Shown here one piece after another: positions 47,030 through 57,924 of a stretch of DNA of 64,000 bases. The position numbers were made by a program, and so were the translations under genes. The notes under the pieces are model-generated. The model did not search any database, was not told the origin of the DNA, and worked only from the letters and a program-made list of their open reading frames with translations. The number at the start of each line of letters is the position of its first letter. Position 1 is the stretch's first letter. The DNA is taken from assembly GCA_018466975.1 (NCBI GenBank), contig CM031560.1, positions 1,364,001 to 1,428,000 of the forward strand. The letters run 5' to 3'. This stretch comes from Sparassis latifolia. Lineage: Eukaryota > Basidiomycota > Agaricomycetes > Polyporales > Sparassidaceae.

Positions 47030-49278
47030 ATGCGCGTTGAAGAGGGATACCAACCGGTAAGCAGACGCGTACTCTCAGGCGTGGAGGGACCCCGACTGTC
47101 ATGGTGTCCAGAAGTTGACGATGACACGTATAGGTGCCATACATCGAGGGCAATCCATATGCCGCAGATCCTGTCCTTCCCAGTCTCTTAAAGCGTCTGT
47201 TCCCTTCCAAGGTATTGGAAGAAGTTGAGGGCGATTTAGAGCGTTTCGGAAACGTTGTGTTGACCGGTTCGTCTCTCAACCAATGTTATGCAAGTAGAAT
47301 ATATAAACAACTTCACTACTGGCAGAATTGAGGGCTTTAACCGGTGTTTCGCACCCTCCACGAGTCATTCAGTACAACCAATGGGGCCAACGCGTCGATG
47401 ATCTCCAAACCTCCGAGGGATGGCGTGCGCTGAAGAGTGCTGCTCATCGCGAGGGAATGGTCGGTATATTCTACGAACGAAAATTCCGCGAACATAGCCG
47501 TGTATACGGTTTTGCGAAGATGCTGCTTGCCGTTGGTGACACGCAAGTGGTATGAGTGACTCCTTTCCTTTTCGGCGACATGCCCTCAGTCTACATCTAC
47601 AGATATTTTGTCCCATAAGCATGACGGATGGTGCTGCCAGAGGTGAGCTTCCACCACAATTCCACACTAGTCTTGTCTTACATCGAACTTAGTGATCGAG
47701 CTCATTGGAACGCCCGAGATGAAGCGAGACATATATCCTCGTCTTATCAGGTAAGTGCCCTCATATTGCACCGTTGTTCTCAACCTCACACGAATTTTGT
47801 CGACAGCCGCGATCCATCCTTCGCGTTCACAGCTGGACAATGGATGACAGAGGTTTGGACCGGTTATCATGTGTTGAACTTCTGATTTGACTCATTTGAT
47901 AGCGACCTGGAGGTTCAGATGTTTCGCGCACTGAAACCATTGCGATGCCCATCACAGGCCCTGGCACTCCATATGGCCCTAATTACAGACTTGATGGATT
48001 CAAATGGTTTTCGAGTGCGACAGATAGTGACGTATCGCTCGTGCTCGCACGCACAGGCATGCCGGAGGACGGATCGCGAGCTCTTTCACTCTTCCTCGTG
48101 CCCCTTCGTTATCCATTACTCCGTGAGCCCAGCGCACCCCGCCCCTCTGCCACGAGCAACAACATCTTCATACACCGCCTTAAAAACAAGGTTGGGACCC
48201 AGCTTGTGCCTACAGCCGAGCTTTCTCTCGCCGGAGCCGAAGGGTTTCTTCTTGGCAAACTCAGTGAAGGCGTGAGGCTCATCACTCCCGTCCTGAATAT
48301 CACGCGTGTGCACTCTTCGCTGTCTTCCATTGGAAACCTACGCAAATGTCTCGCCATCGCCACAGCATACTCCACCGTCCGGAAGATCAAGAGTGGGACC
48401 CAACCACTCAGCGACCAGCCGCTGCATGTAGCAGAGCTCGCTAAGGTCAGCGTCCTTTATAGGGCGCTGGTGCATTTCGTCTTTGGTGCGATTGTTCTAC
48501 TGGGAAAGACAGAGTGCGGTGTGGCAACTCAGGAGGAAGAGCTTCGTTTGAGACTTCTGACGCCTGCGATTAAAGCCTTCGCCGCTGACAAGGCTTGTGC
48601 AGCAATGGAAGAATGCATGACAGCTCTCGGTGGCGAAGGATACATGGTTGAGAACGGGTTTGGGACGTAAGTACTTCTTTTCGCGGACAGAGTGGACTGA
48701 TGTCCCACTGTCTTACTTCCTAGGTGCATACAGGACGCCCTCGTCGAGAAAATCTGGGAAGGGACGATCACCGTTCTTTCCCTAGACCTTGTCAGAGCCG
48801 CATCGAAGTCGAAGGCTTTAGACGCCTTCCTCGTGGTAAGCTTCTCCATTGTTTTCCTGGCTATCGCTTCTGATAATTGTTTCAGTGGGCAAGGACTATT
48901 CTGTCGTCGTGCCCTGCCTCGCTGCGCGGAAAGCTACGTGAGCCCCTAGAAGCCCTGCACGCAGCCTGCGACGATCTTTCCCAAACATACAAAGCACCGA
49001 TTGCGCCTTTGGTCCCGCGTCCGGCGTTGTTCCTCTTCAGCCATATCGCATCAAGTCTGTACCTTCTTGAACACGCCATATGGGCCCACCAGAAGTCTGA
49101 AGTGTCTTCCTCGTCGGACATTGAGGTATTCCGACGATGGGTCGTGGAGGGTGGTCTGAGTCTAGCAGTGGAGAATGTCCGCCGAGCAAAGACTAGTCCG
49201 ACTGATAGGTCCCAAATGGATTCGGAGATCGTTTATTCACCTAGCACTCATGCTGCTACCAAGCAAGCGCGTCTGTGA
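47030..49278 (+). CDS. AidB-type acyl-CoA dehydrogenase
   Basis: FAD flavoprotein of the acyl-CoA dehydrogenase superfamily in the AidB-like branch, whose physiological substrate is mostly unknown. Exon 1 starts at ATG 47030 ('MRVEEGYQP') and splices (GTAAGC ... TATAG) to 'VPYIEGNPYAADPVLPSLLK'. Next are 'VIQYNQWGQRVDDLQTSEGW', 'YPRLISRDPSFAFTAGQWMT', then 'RPGGSDVSRTETIA' (flavin-binding loop), 'GFKWFSSATDSDVSLVLART', 'NKVGTQLVPTAELSLAGAEG', 'LNITRVHSSLSSIGNLRKCL', 'ACAAMEECMTALGGEGYM' and 'IWEGTITVLSLDLVRA', all standard for AidB. The long helical C-terminus ends 'AATKQARL'. About seven introns. No break seen. 705 bp downstream of the TmpA-like gene. Confidence 0.88.
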
Positions 49279-49489
49279 AGGTTCGCGACTTCCGAACTTT
49301 ATTCATATGTCCTCCAGCTGGGCCAATCAGGATACATATGCAGAATTCGTTTGTGTTTTACAATTGGCGCTATCAGTGAAAACGTGAAGGATACAGGGTT
49401 GGATGGAATACACTACTACTACTCGAGTCTGACAAACACCCACAATCGCGAACTCCAACCCGAATCCAAATCAGGAATCGGGGCGTGTG

Positions 49490-50288
49490 CTAATAGGGTA
49501 CGATATGGCATCTGTAAAGTATTACACATGAGCAGCACTGCAACCTGACGGAAAGTTGCTCACCCCAGTAATCCGCGTCCCCCCCAACCGCTCCTAGGTG
49601 TGAAACTCAGCGTCACAGTCTCCTCTTGGCGCAATATTACAACAGTGAGCTCGCGCTGTGACGTAATCAATTGTCAATAGGTTTGCATGTAGAAAACAGC
49701 CATCGGAAATGATGTACGTTTTCATGTGCGGTCACTAGTTCCGCTAAAGGTTGCAACGAAGACGAGGAGAACGAAGATCGCGTTAGATGCCCGAAGGATA
49801 CAAGAAGATCCTCCCTTAGTAATCCCTACATTGGATGCATTAGCTTGGAAACAAAGGAGACGTCATTTGATACTTACTGCAACCGCTGCAGGGCTTCCTG
49901 GCGCAACGCCGTTCACTTTTGCGAATGGATGGGGTCTGCTCGCAGATTCCGCCTCTGCAGATACGTCCGTCTCCATCGCTGACTTCTCCGCTTGCATAAC
50001 AGACGCAGGATCATACACATCTTGCAATGCTAGCATAATCGTGTCCCTGAGCGCATCCAAGTCATTACGCAGCTCAATTATCCGGACGCGCGCATGGCGA
50101 ACAGCCCAGACATCGATGTCGGCGCGTGGAAATCCCTCCGCGTCTACCAGAGGAGAATTGAGCGTAGAAGAATTGGCCTTGAGGATAGAGACCTGTGCGT
50201 CCATCTCGGCCTCTATGTTCTCCTTACGCGCCATCAGCGCGCGAACCTTGTCAGCCGGGGTATCTCGTGACGGTAGCATGAATCCCAT
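49490..50288 (-). CDS. Proteasome assembly chaperone Nas2/PSMD9 (PDZ domain)
   Basis: Chaperone that binds the Rpt5 tail during assembly of the 19S regulatory particle. Four exons: 49878-50288, 49718-49825, 49564-49655 and 49490-49511, together 633 nt, 210 residues. The N-terminal coiled coil has 'ALMARKENIEAEMDAQVSIL' and 'HARVRIIELRNDLDALRDTI'. The linker and PDZ start 'PFAKVNGVAPGSPAAVA' splices to 'GLLREDLLVSFGHLTRSS', then 'LQPLAELVTAHEN' to 'RELTVVILRQEETVTLSF', and the end 'TPRSGWGGRGLLGCHIVPY', the hallmark of Nas2. All introns are GT-AG and the exon sum is a multiple of three. Start ATG at 50288. Convergent with the acyl-CoA dehydrogenase (212 bp). Confidence 0.93.
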
Positions 50289-50739
50289 GTCAAGAACGGA
50301 CGAATACAGATGGTGATAGGAGCAAAGATGAGTAGTAGCAGTCTGCGAGTCTGCGAGTACTGCTTAGTCAGCCAACTCACTATGGTAGCTGTGAGCGCTC
50401 AAGACGTCATTTATTCGCATTGTAAACTGTTCTGTAACGGCGAATGAGAATGAACAGTCAAGAGCACCAGCAGACGTAGAAAAGTTGAGGCAGAGAATGC
50501 AGAGAGAAATGAAGCGTTTGATCGTGAATCTGGCGGGCAGTCTACCGTTATCAACTCCGGTTGGCGCCAGCTTTGCTATCTTGTACCAACTTGAATCCTT
50601 AAGGCCTTACATCCTGTGCTGGTCTGAGGCTGTTGTTCATCTCGCCTTCATTCAATCTTATTCTACTCCATCTTTCTTTGCTTAGGCTCGTCTTTCCTGT
50701 CAAATAGTTAGTACACCGATATCTCCCACAGCCTTCGTT
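50289..50739. other. Divergent promoter region, Nas2 / pseudo-NDK
   Basis: About 450 bp between head-to-head genes. No repeat or separate reading frame is supported. A first exon of the NDK-like gene may lie here, because its recognised exon lacks an in-frame ATG. Confidence 0.45.
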
Positions 50740-52446
50740 CGTTACTTGCAAGCCGTTTCGCCATGTCCGCGCTCGGATCCACCACTTCCCCCTCCTTTGG
50801 AGAATGAAGCTCTTGAAGAGACTTCGATCAACCCCCCGCAGAACAGTAGAATCACCAGGACGGTCGCGATCATAAAAACTCACGCGTTGGAACATCGATT
50901 CGAGATTGAACACCGAATATCCGAAGCTGGGTTCGAGGTACCGTGGCCCTTGGTTCCCAGGCGCGCGTCGACGCTTATTTATGGTCCTGCTAGATCGTAA
51001 AGGAGAGGCAGATGGAATTCGACACCGAGACGGATCCGGACACGTTGTTTGAGTTATTTGGGGACGAATATGTATCGTTCGCGGAGTAAGTAGCCTATTT
51101 GAACGGGCGCCTTTGGTGCATGAGAGAGGACGAACCAGCGTTGACAGCAGTTTCTCACAGGGGTCCTGTCTGGGTTTACGTCCTCGAACGCCGTAAGGCC
51201 GTCGAAGTGTGGAGCACGCTCATGGGCGACTTTGACCCAGAGGTCGCTCGTCAGGAGACCCCCAGCGCATTGCGTGCCGTCTACGGACTCTCCTCCAGCC
51301 AGAACGCAGTCATGGGCTCTCCGGATGCACAGACTGCTGAAATTCAGATCGAAGCCATCTTCGCGTCCTCGCCTCCATTTCCCCCGACCGAATTGCCCGA
51401 TCTCGGCGATCCTGTCCCTGCAGGCTCTCTCCGCTCCGTTTCCTCTTCTGTACTTTCTGCGCTGCGCAGAGAAAGCTTTGACGAAGGCAGCAACCACTCC
51501 ACTGAAGGAAGCAAAGGCAAGGGCAAGGTGTTCAAAGCCAGACCTTTGCCTTCCACCCACGCTGCTCCAGATATCGCCCCACGTATGTCCCGTGCCGCAG
51601 CCCTTCGTGCGGGCCTTCCGGTCGATAAGGCTGCGCATACTCCCCCGACTAAAGAGCGGCTCGCAAAGACATTTGAAAATGTTCCCGGTCATAAACGTTC
51701 CGAGACTATCAAAGTCGCATCGACCGCGCCGCCCGTCGTCGCACCCCGCATGACTCGGGCAGCGGCCCTCAGGCTGGGACAGGCTCCCCCAGAGAAAACG
51801 AAGCGTCCCTCTACTGCGGGCGCTGTCCCCCACCAGGAGAACAAATCCACGTTCGAAGGTGTGCCTGGGCATAAGCGTCGCGAGTCGATAGCGGTGGCGA
51901 GCACCAGACCTCCGTCTGTTACACCAAGGTCCAACCGGAGCGCGAGCTTGCGCCAGCAGAAAGAAGCCGCTCCACCCTCGTCGTTCATGTGTAAGCATCG
52001 TTATTTATCCACTTCCTCATTACCGATTTACTCATGCTTCCGACAGTTCGACTGCCATCGCAGCAGACTCCATCTCGGTCTTCTTCCCGTAGTTCCTTGG
52101 ATGAAACCAGTTCCACCACCCTCTCGCGCCCCGCGTCCGTTGCGTCTGTCCACACCACTAGCCGCCCCGTTCATAGTCGTGTAGTATCAACTTCTACCCC
52201 TCGACGATCTACATTTGTCTCCCGCCCTTCCACTTCTGCCGGCGTCATGGCTGCCGAACCAAAGCAGCCCAATGGCAGCAAAGGGAAGTCTGAGACGATG
52301 GAAAAGGCGAAGGCGCGGCCCCCTTCGATCACGCCGCGTACGAACAAGAGTGCTCTGTTGCGTGCCGCGAAGATGGCGAACGCTGCTACTCCCACGGCAG
52401 GGAAGGCTAAGCCAGCTCCGGCTGCTCCAAGGTCTGTGAGGGTATA
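50740..52446 (+). CDS. Nucleoside-diphosphate-kinase-like protein without catalytic His, with repetitive basic tail
   Basis: The N-terminal domain is an NDK fold: 'RTVAIIKTHALEHRFEIEH' and 'RISEAGFE' (beta1-alpha1), spliced (GTACCG ... GCTAG) to 'IVKERQMEFDTETDPDTLFE', spliced again to 'HRGPVWVYVLERRKAVEVW', then 'LMGDFDPEVARQETPSALRA' and 'SSQNAVMGSPDAQTAEIQI'. In active enzymes the last motif is NAVHGSD; here the phosphorylated His is Met. The remaining roughly 300 residues are Ser/Pro/Arg-rich with four related units: 'IAPRMSRAAALRAG', 'VAPRMTRAAALRLG', 'VTPRSNRSASLRQ' and 'ITPRTNKSALLRAA', two preceded by 'FENVPGHKR' or 'FEGVPGHKR'. An intron lies near 51990-52046. Stop at 52444-52446. 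The start codon is unresolved; a further 5' exon is likely. Role unknown, perhaps scaffold or microtubule/nucleic-acid binding. Confidence 0.72.
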
Positions 52447-54470
52447 GCACCCACACAGTATAGCGGCGGCGCCTGCTCAATTATCAATAACCTTATATAC
52501 ATCCTGATGGGTGTGGCGTTGCGCTCCAGGGAAGCGTTTCTGTTCACGTATCATATACTCTTTCCAGTGCGCAGGACGCTCGACATTTTTGTTTTGCTTG
52601 TTCCCATTCTTGCTTCATATCTTGCATTTAGATCTCGCTAATTAGGTGATCTGTCTGCTCAGCTTGATTCCCTTTCCTGTTCTCTGCACTATGCGTTGGC
52701 GTCGCAGCCGGCATCCATCATTGTTGTATGCTTCTTCCTTGTCGTGGTATACTGCGCTTGCTCGTTGGGATAGAAGCCTGTGCTGTATTTACGTCAGACT
52801 GATCGAAATGGGTCTTTAGAGAGGAAGTGTTGAATCGCATAAAAGCCTGTCCCTATATTATACGCCCTGCAACCAGGGGGCTTGTATCTTCAGTAGATCC
52901 TGTTTTCTCGTCTTAGGGTAGGTTTCTGCTTTCTTCTGAATTCGCATGATTGCAGAGCATGGTCAAGTACCTATGTGAGTGCCATGCTCCTACATCTCGT
53001 ATCGTGTTTCTCATGCTTGTAGTTCAGATTGTTGCACGTTCACATGTGTAGATCAGTACTGAAAGTCGAGGCCTCACGATGGGACCATACTTTTCTCCTT
53101 ACAACACTGATGGCGGACCATATTCAAATCGTATTCTGGTTCATTGAACCAGAAATTGACCCAAAGCTCCACTGTCATGGATCATGCAAGTGGTGAGTCT
53201 GCCTCAACTATACTCTACTAAACCCTATGCAACTCGGGAACTGCACTCCCAGTCTCGGATGATGCGGGTACACCGTGATCACGACGACCATGAAGAGCAG
53301 CCTTTGCATCTAGACTTTAACAGTATTCCACCAGCGGGAACATCCCAACGACCGGTAGCTTCCTTGCTTGACCGGCGGACGGACGACTCTTGATATTTCT
53401 GTACCAGAGTGTCTGCATGATCCTGCCGTCTCTATCTCCAACCTACGAAGCTGCTGGATGACCCGACATCTATATGTCTTGGTCAGCCCCAACTTGCCCC
53501 CCATTTACAGTGTGTAGACGGCTCACGTATGTGATTCACTGTATAAAATCAGCCTCTCGTCCTGCGTGAAAGGCTTGCTAAAGTCTGCCGTGACGCTTGT
53601 TATCTGGAACACTGGTGCTGCAATGACTTGTCTTTGATTCGACTTCGATCTATAGGCTACGGTGAGTTCTGCACTGTTTTGTTCTACAGAAGTATGGGCT
53701 GAGGCCGGCTTTTGGATGCCTGATGCACGACATTGAATCCGGATAGGTCTTGTCGACCGGGCGGACAAAATGCTTCTGACAAATGGGAAGGATGATACAG
53801 TGGTTTACAGAGTAAGGTTCAACCTGAAATGTTGTCCGGAGCCGATGGAGAAACGCAAGTGCCCTCGTTGAGGCAAATGTTCTCAGTACCAAATGCTACC
53901 CTTCGTTGACCTTTGAGATTAGGGAAAGGAGCGCTCGGGGCCATTTGCGGTTCCTCAACTCTGTCAGATTTAACGGCGGGCCTCTTGTGGCAGAGCTGCA
54001 CTGTATTCGTCAAGTGTTGAGATTTGCTCCATCGACTCTGGGTGTGTCAATGTCATCTTCACATTTGTGGTTGTCGCATTCTCAGCTATCGCAGCCAAAG
54101 GGGATATATGAATCATGAGGATGGTCAGGGTAAGATCACACCCGTCCTGGTACTGAGATGTGTCACTGCAACTTTTGCAGCCACCTCAACGTATCGCTAC
54201 GGTCCATACACTGGATGCAATTTCCAATAATCCAGCGAGAGTACGCAAATCGAGTCTAATAAATGCGTTGATTATGCAAGTCTAATCAAACACTGCCGGC
54301 GACGCTCGCCGTGGCCCACGTGCCTCCGCCTCCCCCCTATGGGAGCAGATCCAGCCAGATACACCCAACAGGGAGTGCTGCTAATTTCACACATAGCCTG
54401 AATGCGGTGGGGACACCTAGCCAGCAGCGCTCGGACAGGAGCTTGCTATGCTCCTGCTCTGAACTGCCAG
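52447..54470. other. Gene-poor stretch of about 2 kb
   Basis: Contains the 3' flank of the NDK-like gene and no supported gene, RNA or repeat. Open frames are all under about 80 codons and featureless. Confidence 0.5.
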
Positions 54471-54471
54471 C

Positions 54472-54684
54472 ATCAGGAAAACCCAACTTTTACTTATGAG
54501 ACTTATTCCGACTTTTTGTTCTTTTTTGCCTTATTTAAGGCTCATAAGTTCTCCAAAGTTGACTTTTAAGCCTCTAAGGAAATATGACTTATGGACTTTT
54601 TGTCCTTTTTTACCTTATTTAATGCCTATAAGTGCATTTAAGTCACATAAGGACACCTTTAAGTGAAAGTTGGGTTTTCCTGAT
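54472..54684. mobile_element. MITE with ATCAGGAAAACCC termini
   Basis: A 213-bp AT-rich unit whose ends are near-perfect inverted repeats (ATCAGGAAAACCCAACTTT and its complement). The interior has repeated CTTATTTAA, GACTTTTTGT(C/T)CTTTTTT and CATAAG words, i.e. internal duplication (54510-54570 and 54585-54650). No obvious target duplication. Its end sequence recurs at 7420-7438. Confidence 0.75.
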
Positions 54685-54761
54685 TGGCAGGCGTTCTCTC
54701 AGCCCAGATCGTGCTCGCGCTCCAGGTGGGTTGATCAGCCCAAACAGGGTTGGGCGTGTAA

Positions 54762-54957
54762 TGTTGAGAATACTAGGTAAATTCCCAGAGAATATCACAA
54801 TGATGTCTCGGATGAAGGGAAGACCCGATTACTCAGCTGGGTTCCCAAAATAGATTTTCTTATATACATTCTGAATAAAGTTCCTTTACATAATCATTCC
54901 CCGCTGTGGCGGGCTTCATGGGTGCCCTCGGATCGCTTCCTCCGGGCATTTCTAACA
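54762..54957 (-). repeat. Copia 3' LTR
   Basis: 196 bp beginning TGTTGAGAATACTAGG and ending TTTCTAACA on the plus strand, with the standard TG...CA ends. It matches 60034-60232 with about a dozen substitutions and one 3-bp indel. GAATAAAG near the middle resembles a polyadenylation-type signal only on the plus strand, so its meaning here is unclear. Confidence 0.9.
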
Positions 54958-54969
54958 CTCCCCCTCGGG
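54958..54969 (-). other. Polypurine tract of the copia element
   Basis: Minus-strand CCCGAGGGGGAG directly abuts the 3' LTR, the position and composition expected of the plus-strand DNA primer. Confidence 0.75.
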
Positions 54970-55304
54970 CCGATGGGCATCCCAAGCATTTCCATTAGCT
55001 TTTGGTGCCTTGGCTTCGCAAGGGGTTTGGTAAAAATATCGGCTACCATATCTTCTGTAGGGCAGTAGATTATTTCCATTTTTCCGTCAGTTAAGTCCAC
55101 ATCTGTATATCCGACGAGCACGTCTGTATCGTGCCCTTCGTTGTCCACCAGGCTGTATACTATTATGGCTTCTCGTGTGCCTGCTAAGTACCGGAGCACA
55201 CATTTGGCAGCTGTCCAGTGGGTCAGGTTCGGCCTAGCTGTGAACGAGCTCAGTCTTTGGATAGCATACATGATATCCGGTCGCGTGGCTACTGTCGCAT
55301 ACAT
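54960..55304 (-). pseudogene. Copia RNase H remnant, core deleted
   Basis: Begins 'MYATVATRPDIMYAIQRLSS', typical of the RT-RNase H connection, continues 'AKCVLRYLAGTREAIIVY' and 'VLVGYTDVDLTDG' (the first RNase H motif, with the usual DAD altered), then jumps directly to 'IIYCPTEDMVADIFTKPLAK', the extreme C-terminus. The catalytic middle (SSTEAEY, DNQSA and TKHID motifs) is absent. Confidence 0.8.
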
Positions 55305-55389
55305 CAGAGATCTGATCAGCGAAGCATATTCACTGTCTCAGTTTGGCGCCTCATTTGCATCATCCTCATCTTTCTCGAGGGTGATGTAT

Positions 55390-55714
55390 TCCATTCGCAT
55401 CTGGCTTGTTTGAGCCCATAGAGGGTTTTCTGCATATGACATACTCAGTGTGTTTCATCGCTAAATCCCTCTGGCTGGCACATATAAATTTCCTCTTTTA
55501 GGATATCATTCAGGTACATGCCCTTGACATCCATTTGTTGGATATCCCAATTGAGAATCGCAGCTAGCCCGAGAATAGCACAGATTGTCTCAAGATGGAC
55601 CACCAGGGAATATGTTTCCATGTAGTCCATTCCCAGAATCTGTGAGTAGCCTTTAGCGACTAAACGCGCTTTAAATTTAATTACGTCTCCCTCTTTGTTC
55701 ATTTTCTTTACCAA
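55390..55714 (-). pseudogene. Copia reverse transcriptase remnant, YVDD core missing
   Basis: Opens with 'FKARLVAKGYSQILGMDYME', 'AILGLAAILNWDIQQMDVKG' and 'EEIYMCQPEGFSDETH' followed by a stop; beyond it 'TLYGLKQARCEWN' is readable, and then the sequence passes at once to 'ITLEKDEDDANEAPN', which belongs downstream of the palm. The segment with the YVDD catalytic motif is deleted. Confidence 0.8.
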
Positions 55715-56545
55715 ACTCCCAAGTGCCCATGTTGTGTAGTTGCTCGAGTTCCGCTTGGACAGCTGTTTCCCACTTCAGCCATTCAGGTGAGTTTTTCGCA
55801 TCGTTGAGCGATTCAGGCTTATTGGCCTCCATATTCTCTTTGCTCATCGTTACATATATGAGATCGGTGATTGATGCGCTATCATTGTCCTCGGCGTCTG
55901 CATCCGCATTATCTTCAGTGTCAGCATCGGGATCATTTAGCAACCGGTAATCTGGTCTGACAGTTACACGCTTGCTTTGCCTGGGCTCGTTCTCATTGGG
56001 TGTGTCTCTATCCTCATCTTCTTCGTGTCTGCACTTTAGCGGGTTATTGACGGAGGACTGTAGCATGTCTCCCCCTGAATCTGAAGACTCCCCCTCGCGC
56101 TGCACATCTGCAGTCCTCGATTGCAGGGCATTGGGTCCTTCTCCCTCACGCAGTTGTAATATCACGTTATTTGGAGATGGATCCCGGTTAGTGAAGTGGT
56201 AATTTTGCATTGTTTTTATTTGACACATTTTGGTGTCATAGTATTTAATAGTGTTCAGCCTGTCTACATAGCCAACAAGTATGTATTTATTGGCTCTTGG
56301 TGCAAGCTTCGAGAGCGCGATGTCCTCTGTGAGAACCCAAATGATGCTGCTGAATTCTCATAAGTGAGATATGTTCGGCTTTGATTGGTTCCACTTCTCT
56401 TCAGGGGTGGCATGGTCGAGCGCACTGGTGGGGGCTCGATTTTTGATGTAAGCTGTGTGTGATACAGCCTCGGCACATAGATAACATGGTAGATCCTTCG
56501 CATAGATCATTAATCTCGCGAGGGCAAGTAGCGTTGACAAGATTG
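55677..56545 (-). pseudogene. Copia integrase C-terminal part and linker
   Basis: 'TLLALARLMIYAKDLP', 'EAVSHTAYIKNRAPTSALDH', 'ANKYILVGYVDRLNTIKYYD' and 'PSPNNVILQL' follow the integrase core order, then an acidic linker rich in Asp/Glu/Asn and 'NSPEWLKWETAVQAELEQLH', which precedes RT. A frame change occurs near 56360 and 56400. Confidence 0.75.
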
Positions 56546-57922
56546 TAGTTCTGTCGCAAGTCAGAAAGATGGAGTATGAGTGGAATCAAGTCCGTGTGGG
56601 GTCTGAGATGCAATGAAGGAGAAGAGTCTATTCCAGAGGTATGAGGTGGGTAGCCTGAAAGTGTAGCTAGGAAAATCTCTGTAGTTGCAATAATCGCTGG
56701 AAACATATCGGAGTAGAATCACACTGCTCTAAGGAGAACACTGAAATGCGGAAATGCAAGACTGCCCAGAAAACGCACAAATGCAAGACTGTCTGAAGAC
56801 GCACTAACTGGATGGGATGGGAATGTGAATGAGGCTTTTCGCAAGCATACCTTCCGGGATGGTGGGTACTCCCCCGACCTCTTCCCCTGCCCTCATACTT
56901 AAACCGGTCCTGACCCTTTTTCTGCCCTCCCGATGCTGCCCGCTTCTGCTTAACAATTGCTCCGCTGAATCACTGCCTATCATACTATATCTCGCAATCC
57001 CATCTGCCCATGCTCCTACTCAATCCGAGGGGTCACCCATCACCAGTCCTGCCTGAGCGCCTAATAAGCACCCGCCCACCTCAGCGGCATATCTCCCATC
57101 CTGAACTCAATCTCCCATCCATGGATGCCAGTGTCATCCTTCGCAAATACACCCTCGTGGAAGCTCTTCTTCGCATTGAGATCTTTACCGAGCCCTTCGA
57201 TCTGATCCTGTGGAAAGCATGGGCAGTCTGGATGCACGTCCTGCTGGTGAGGCTCCTGCAAGCGTATGTTCCTTCACTGTCCGACCCTCACATGCCCCTC
57301 AGGTCCTCATGGTCCAAGCCCAGTCTGAGGCGGCCAGCATGGGGATCATCCTGCCCCTTCCGCACGATATCCCTGTCCTGGCCCAAGTGGAAATACACCT
57401 TGCGACAGCTCGCACTATAGAAGGTGGTCGTTGGATGATACCTCAGATTGCGGACCACCTTCCTGCCATCATTCCTCGTGGTTTGACTGCCCGTGTTCTA
57501 TATGATGACCCCACCATCCGCGAGGACTTTGGCTTGGGCCACCCGCCAGATGGTCTCCCTGACATTGGTGCACGGTCATCCTGTCCATATTTTCCTGGAA
57601 TCGTGTTCCTCAGCTTTTTATCGCCATCAGGAACCTTGTGCCTTCGGGTTGAGACATTGCACAATGCGGCCCGTGAACTGTACGATGTCATGCGCGGAAT
57701 CACTGGTAGACGCGAGTTGGCGGATGGTACTTTGAGATGGTTGCAGATCGTAGTCGAGGAGTTGGAAGTAGCGTTCAGGCTCGTAGCATTCCCTCCTCCA
57801 ATAACCAGCTTCCAATTGGTGTCGGAGTAGGGTCGGTCATGTAGCACCCTGTAGTATCTTCCAAAATGTGAGACCGCTTCACGGATGTGATTCCCACCTC
57901 AGTGCGCTATGTGTCCCTTCAG
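56546..57922 (+). other. Unrelated insert within copia integrase, carrying an antisense ORF
   Basis: On the minus strand integrase reads 'PSQNGVAERLN*TL' up to about 57923 and resumes with 'TLLALARLMI' at about 56545, so roughly 1.38 kb has been inserted at a single codon region. The short words AGTGTT and AGCGTT at the two borders could be a mutated target duplication. The insert's plus strand has 'MDASVILRKYTLVEALLRIE' (57121 on) and, after a likely frame change or intron near 57270-57310, 'VLMVQAQSEAASMGIILPL' through 'VAFPPPITSFQLVSE' ending at 57830. I do not recognise the protein; it has no retroelement motif. No clear TIRs at the insert borders. Confidence 0.6.
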
Positions 57923-57924
57923 TG

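Noticed and set aside
21051..50288. Functional cluster of protein quality-control genes (UFD2, AN1 protein, Derlin, Nas2)
   Set aside because: They are scattered over 29 kb among unrelated genes on both strands; such co-occurrence is expected by chance in a housekeeping-rich region.
51054..51998. 314-codon open frame on the minus strand
   Set aside because: Exactly antisense to the GC-rich repetitive exon of the NDK-like gene; a mirror of its codon bias.
54471..54690. Reading the MITE as a hairpin microRNA-like gene
   Set aside because: The inverted ends are typical of a MITE and the same ends recur elsewhere; there is no evidence for a processed RNA.
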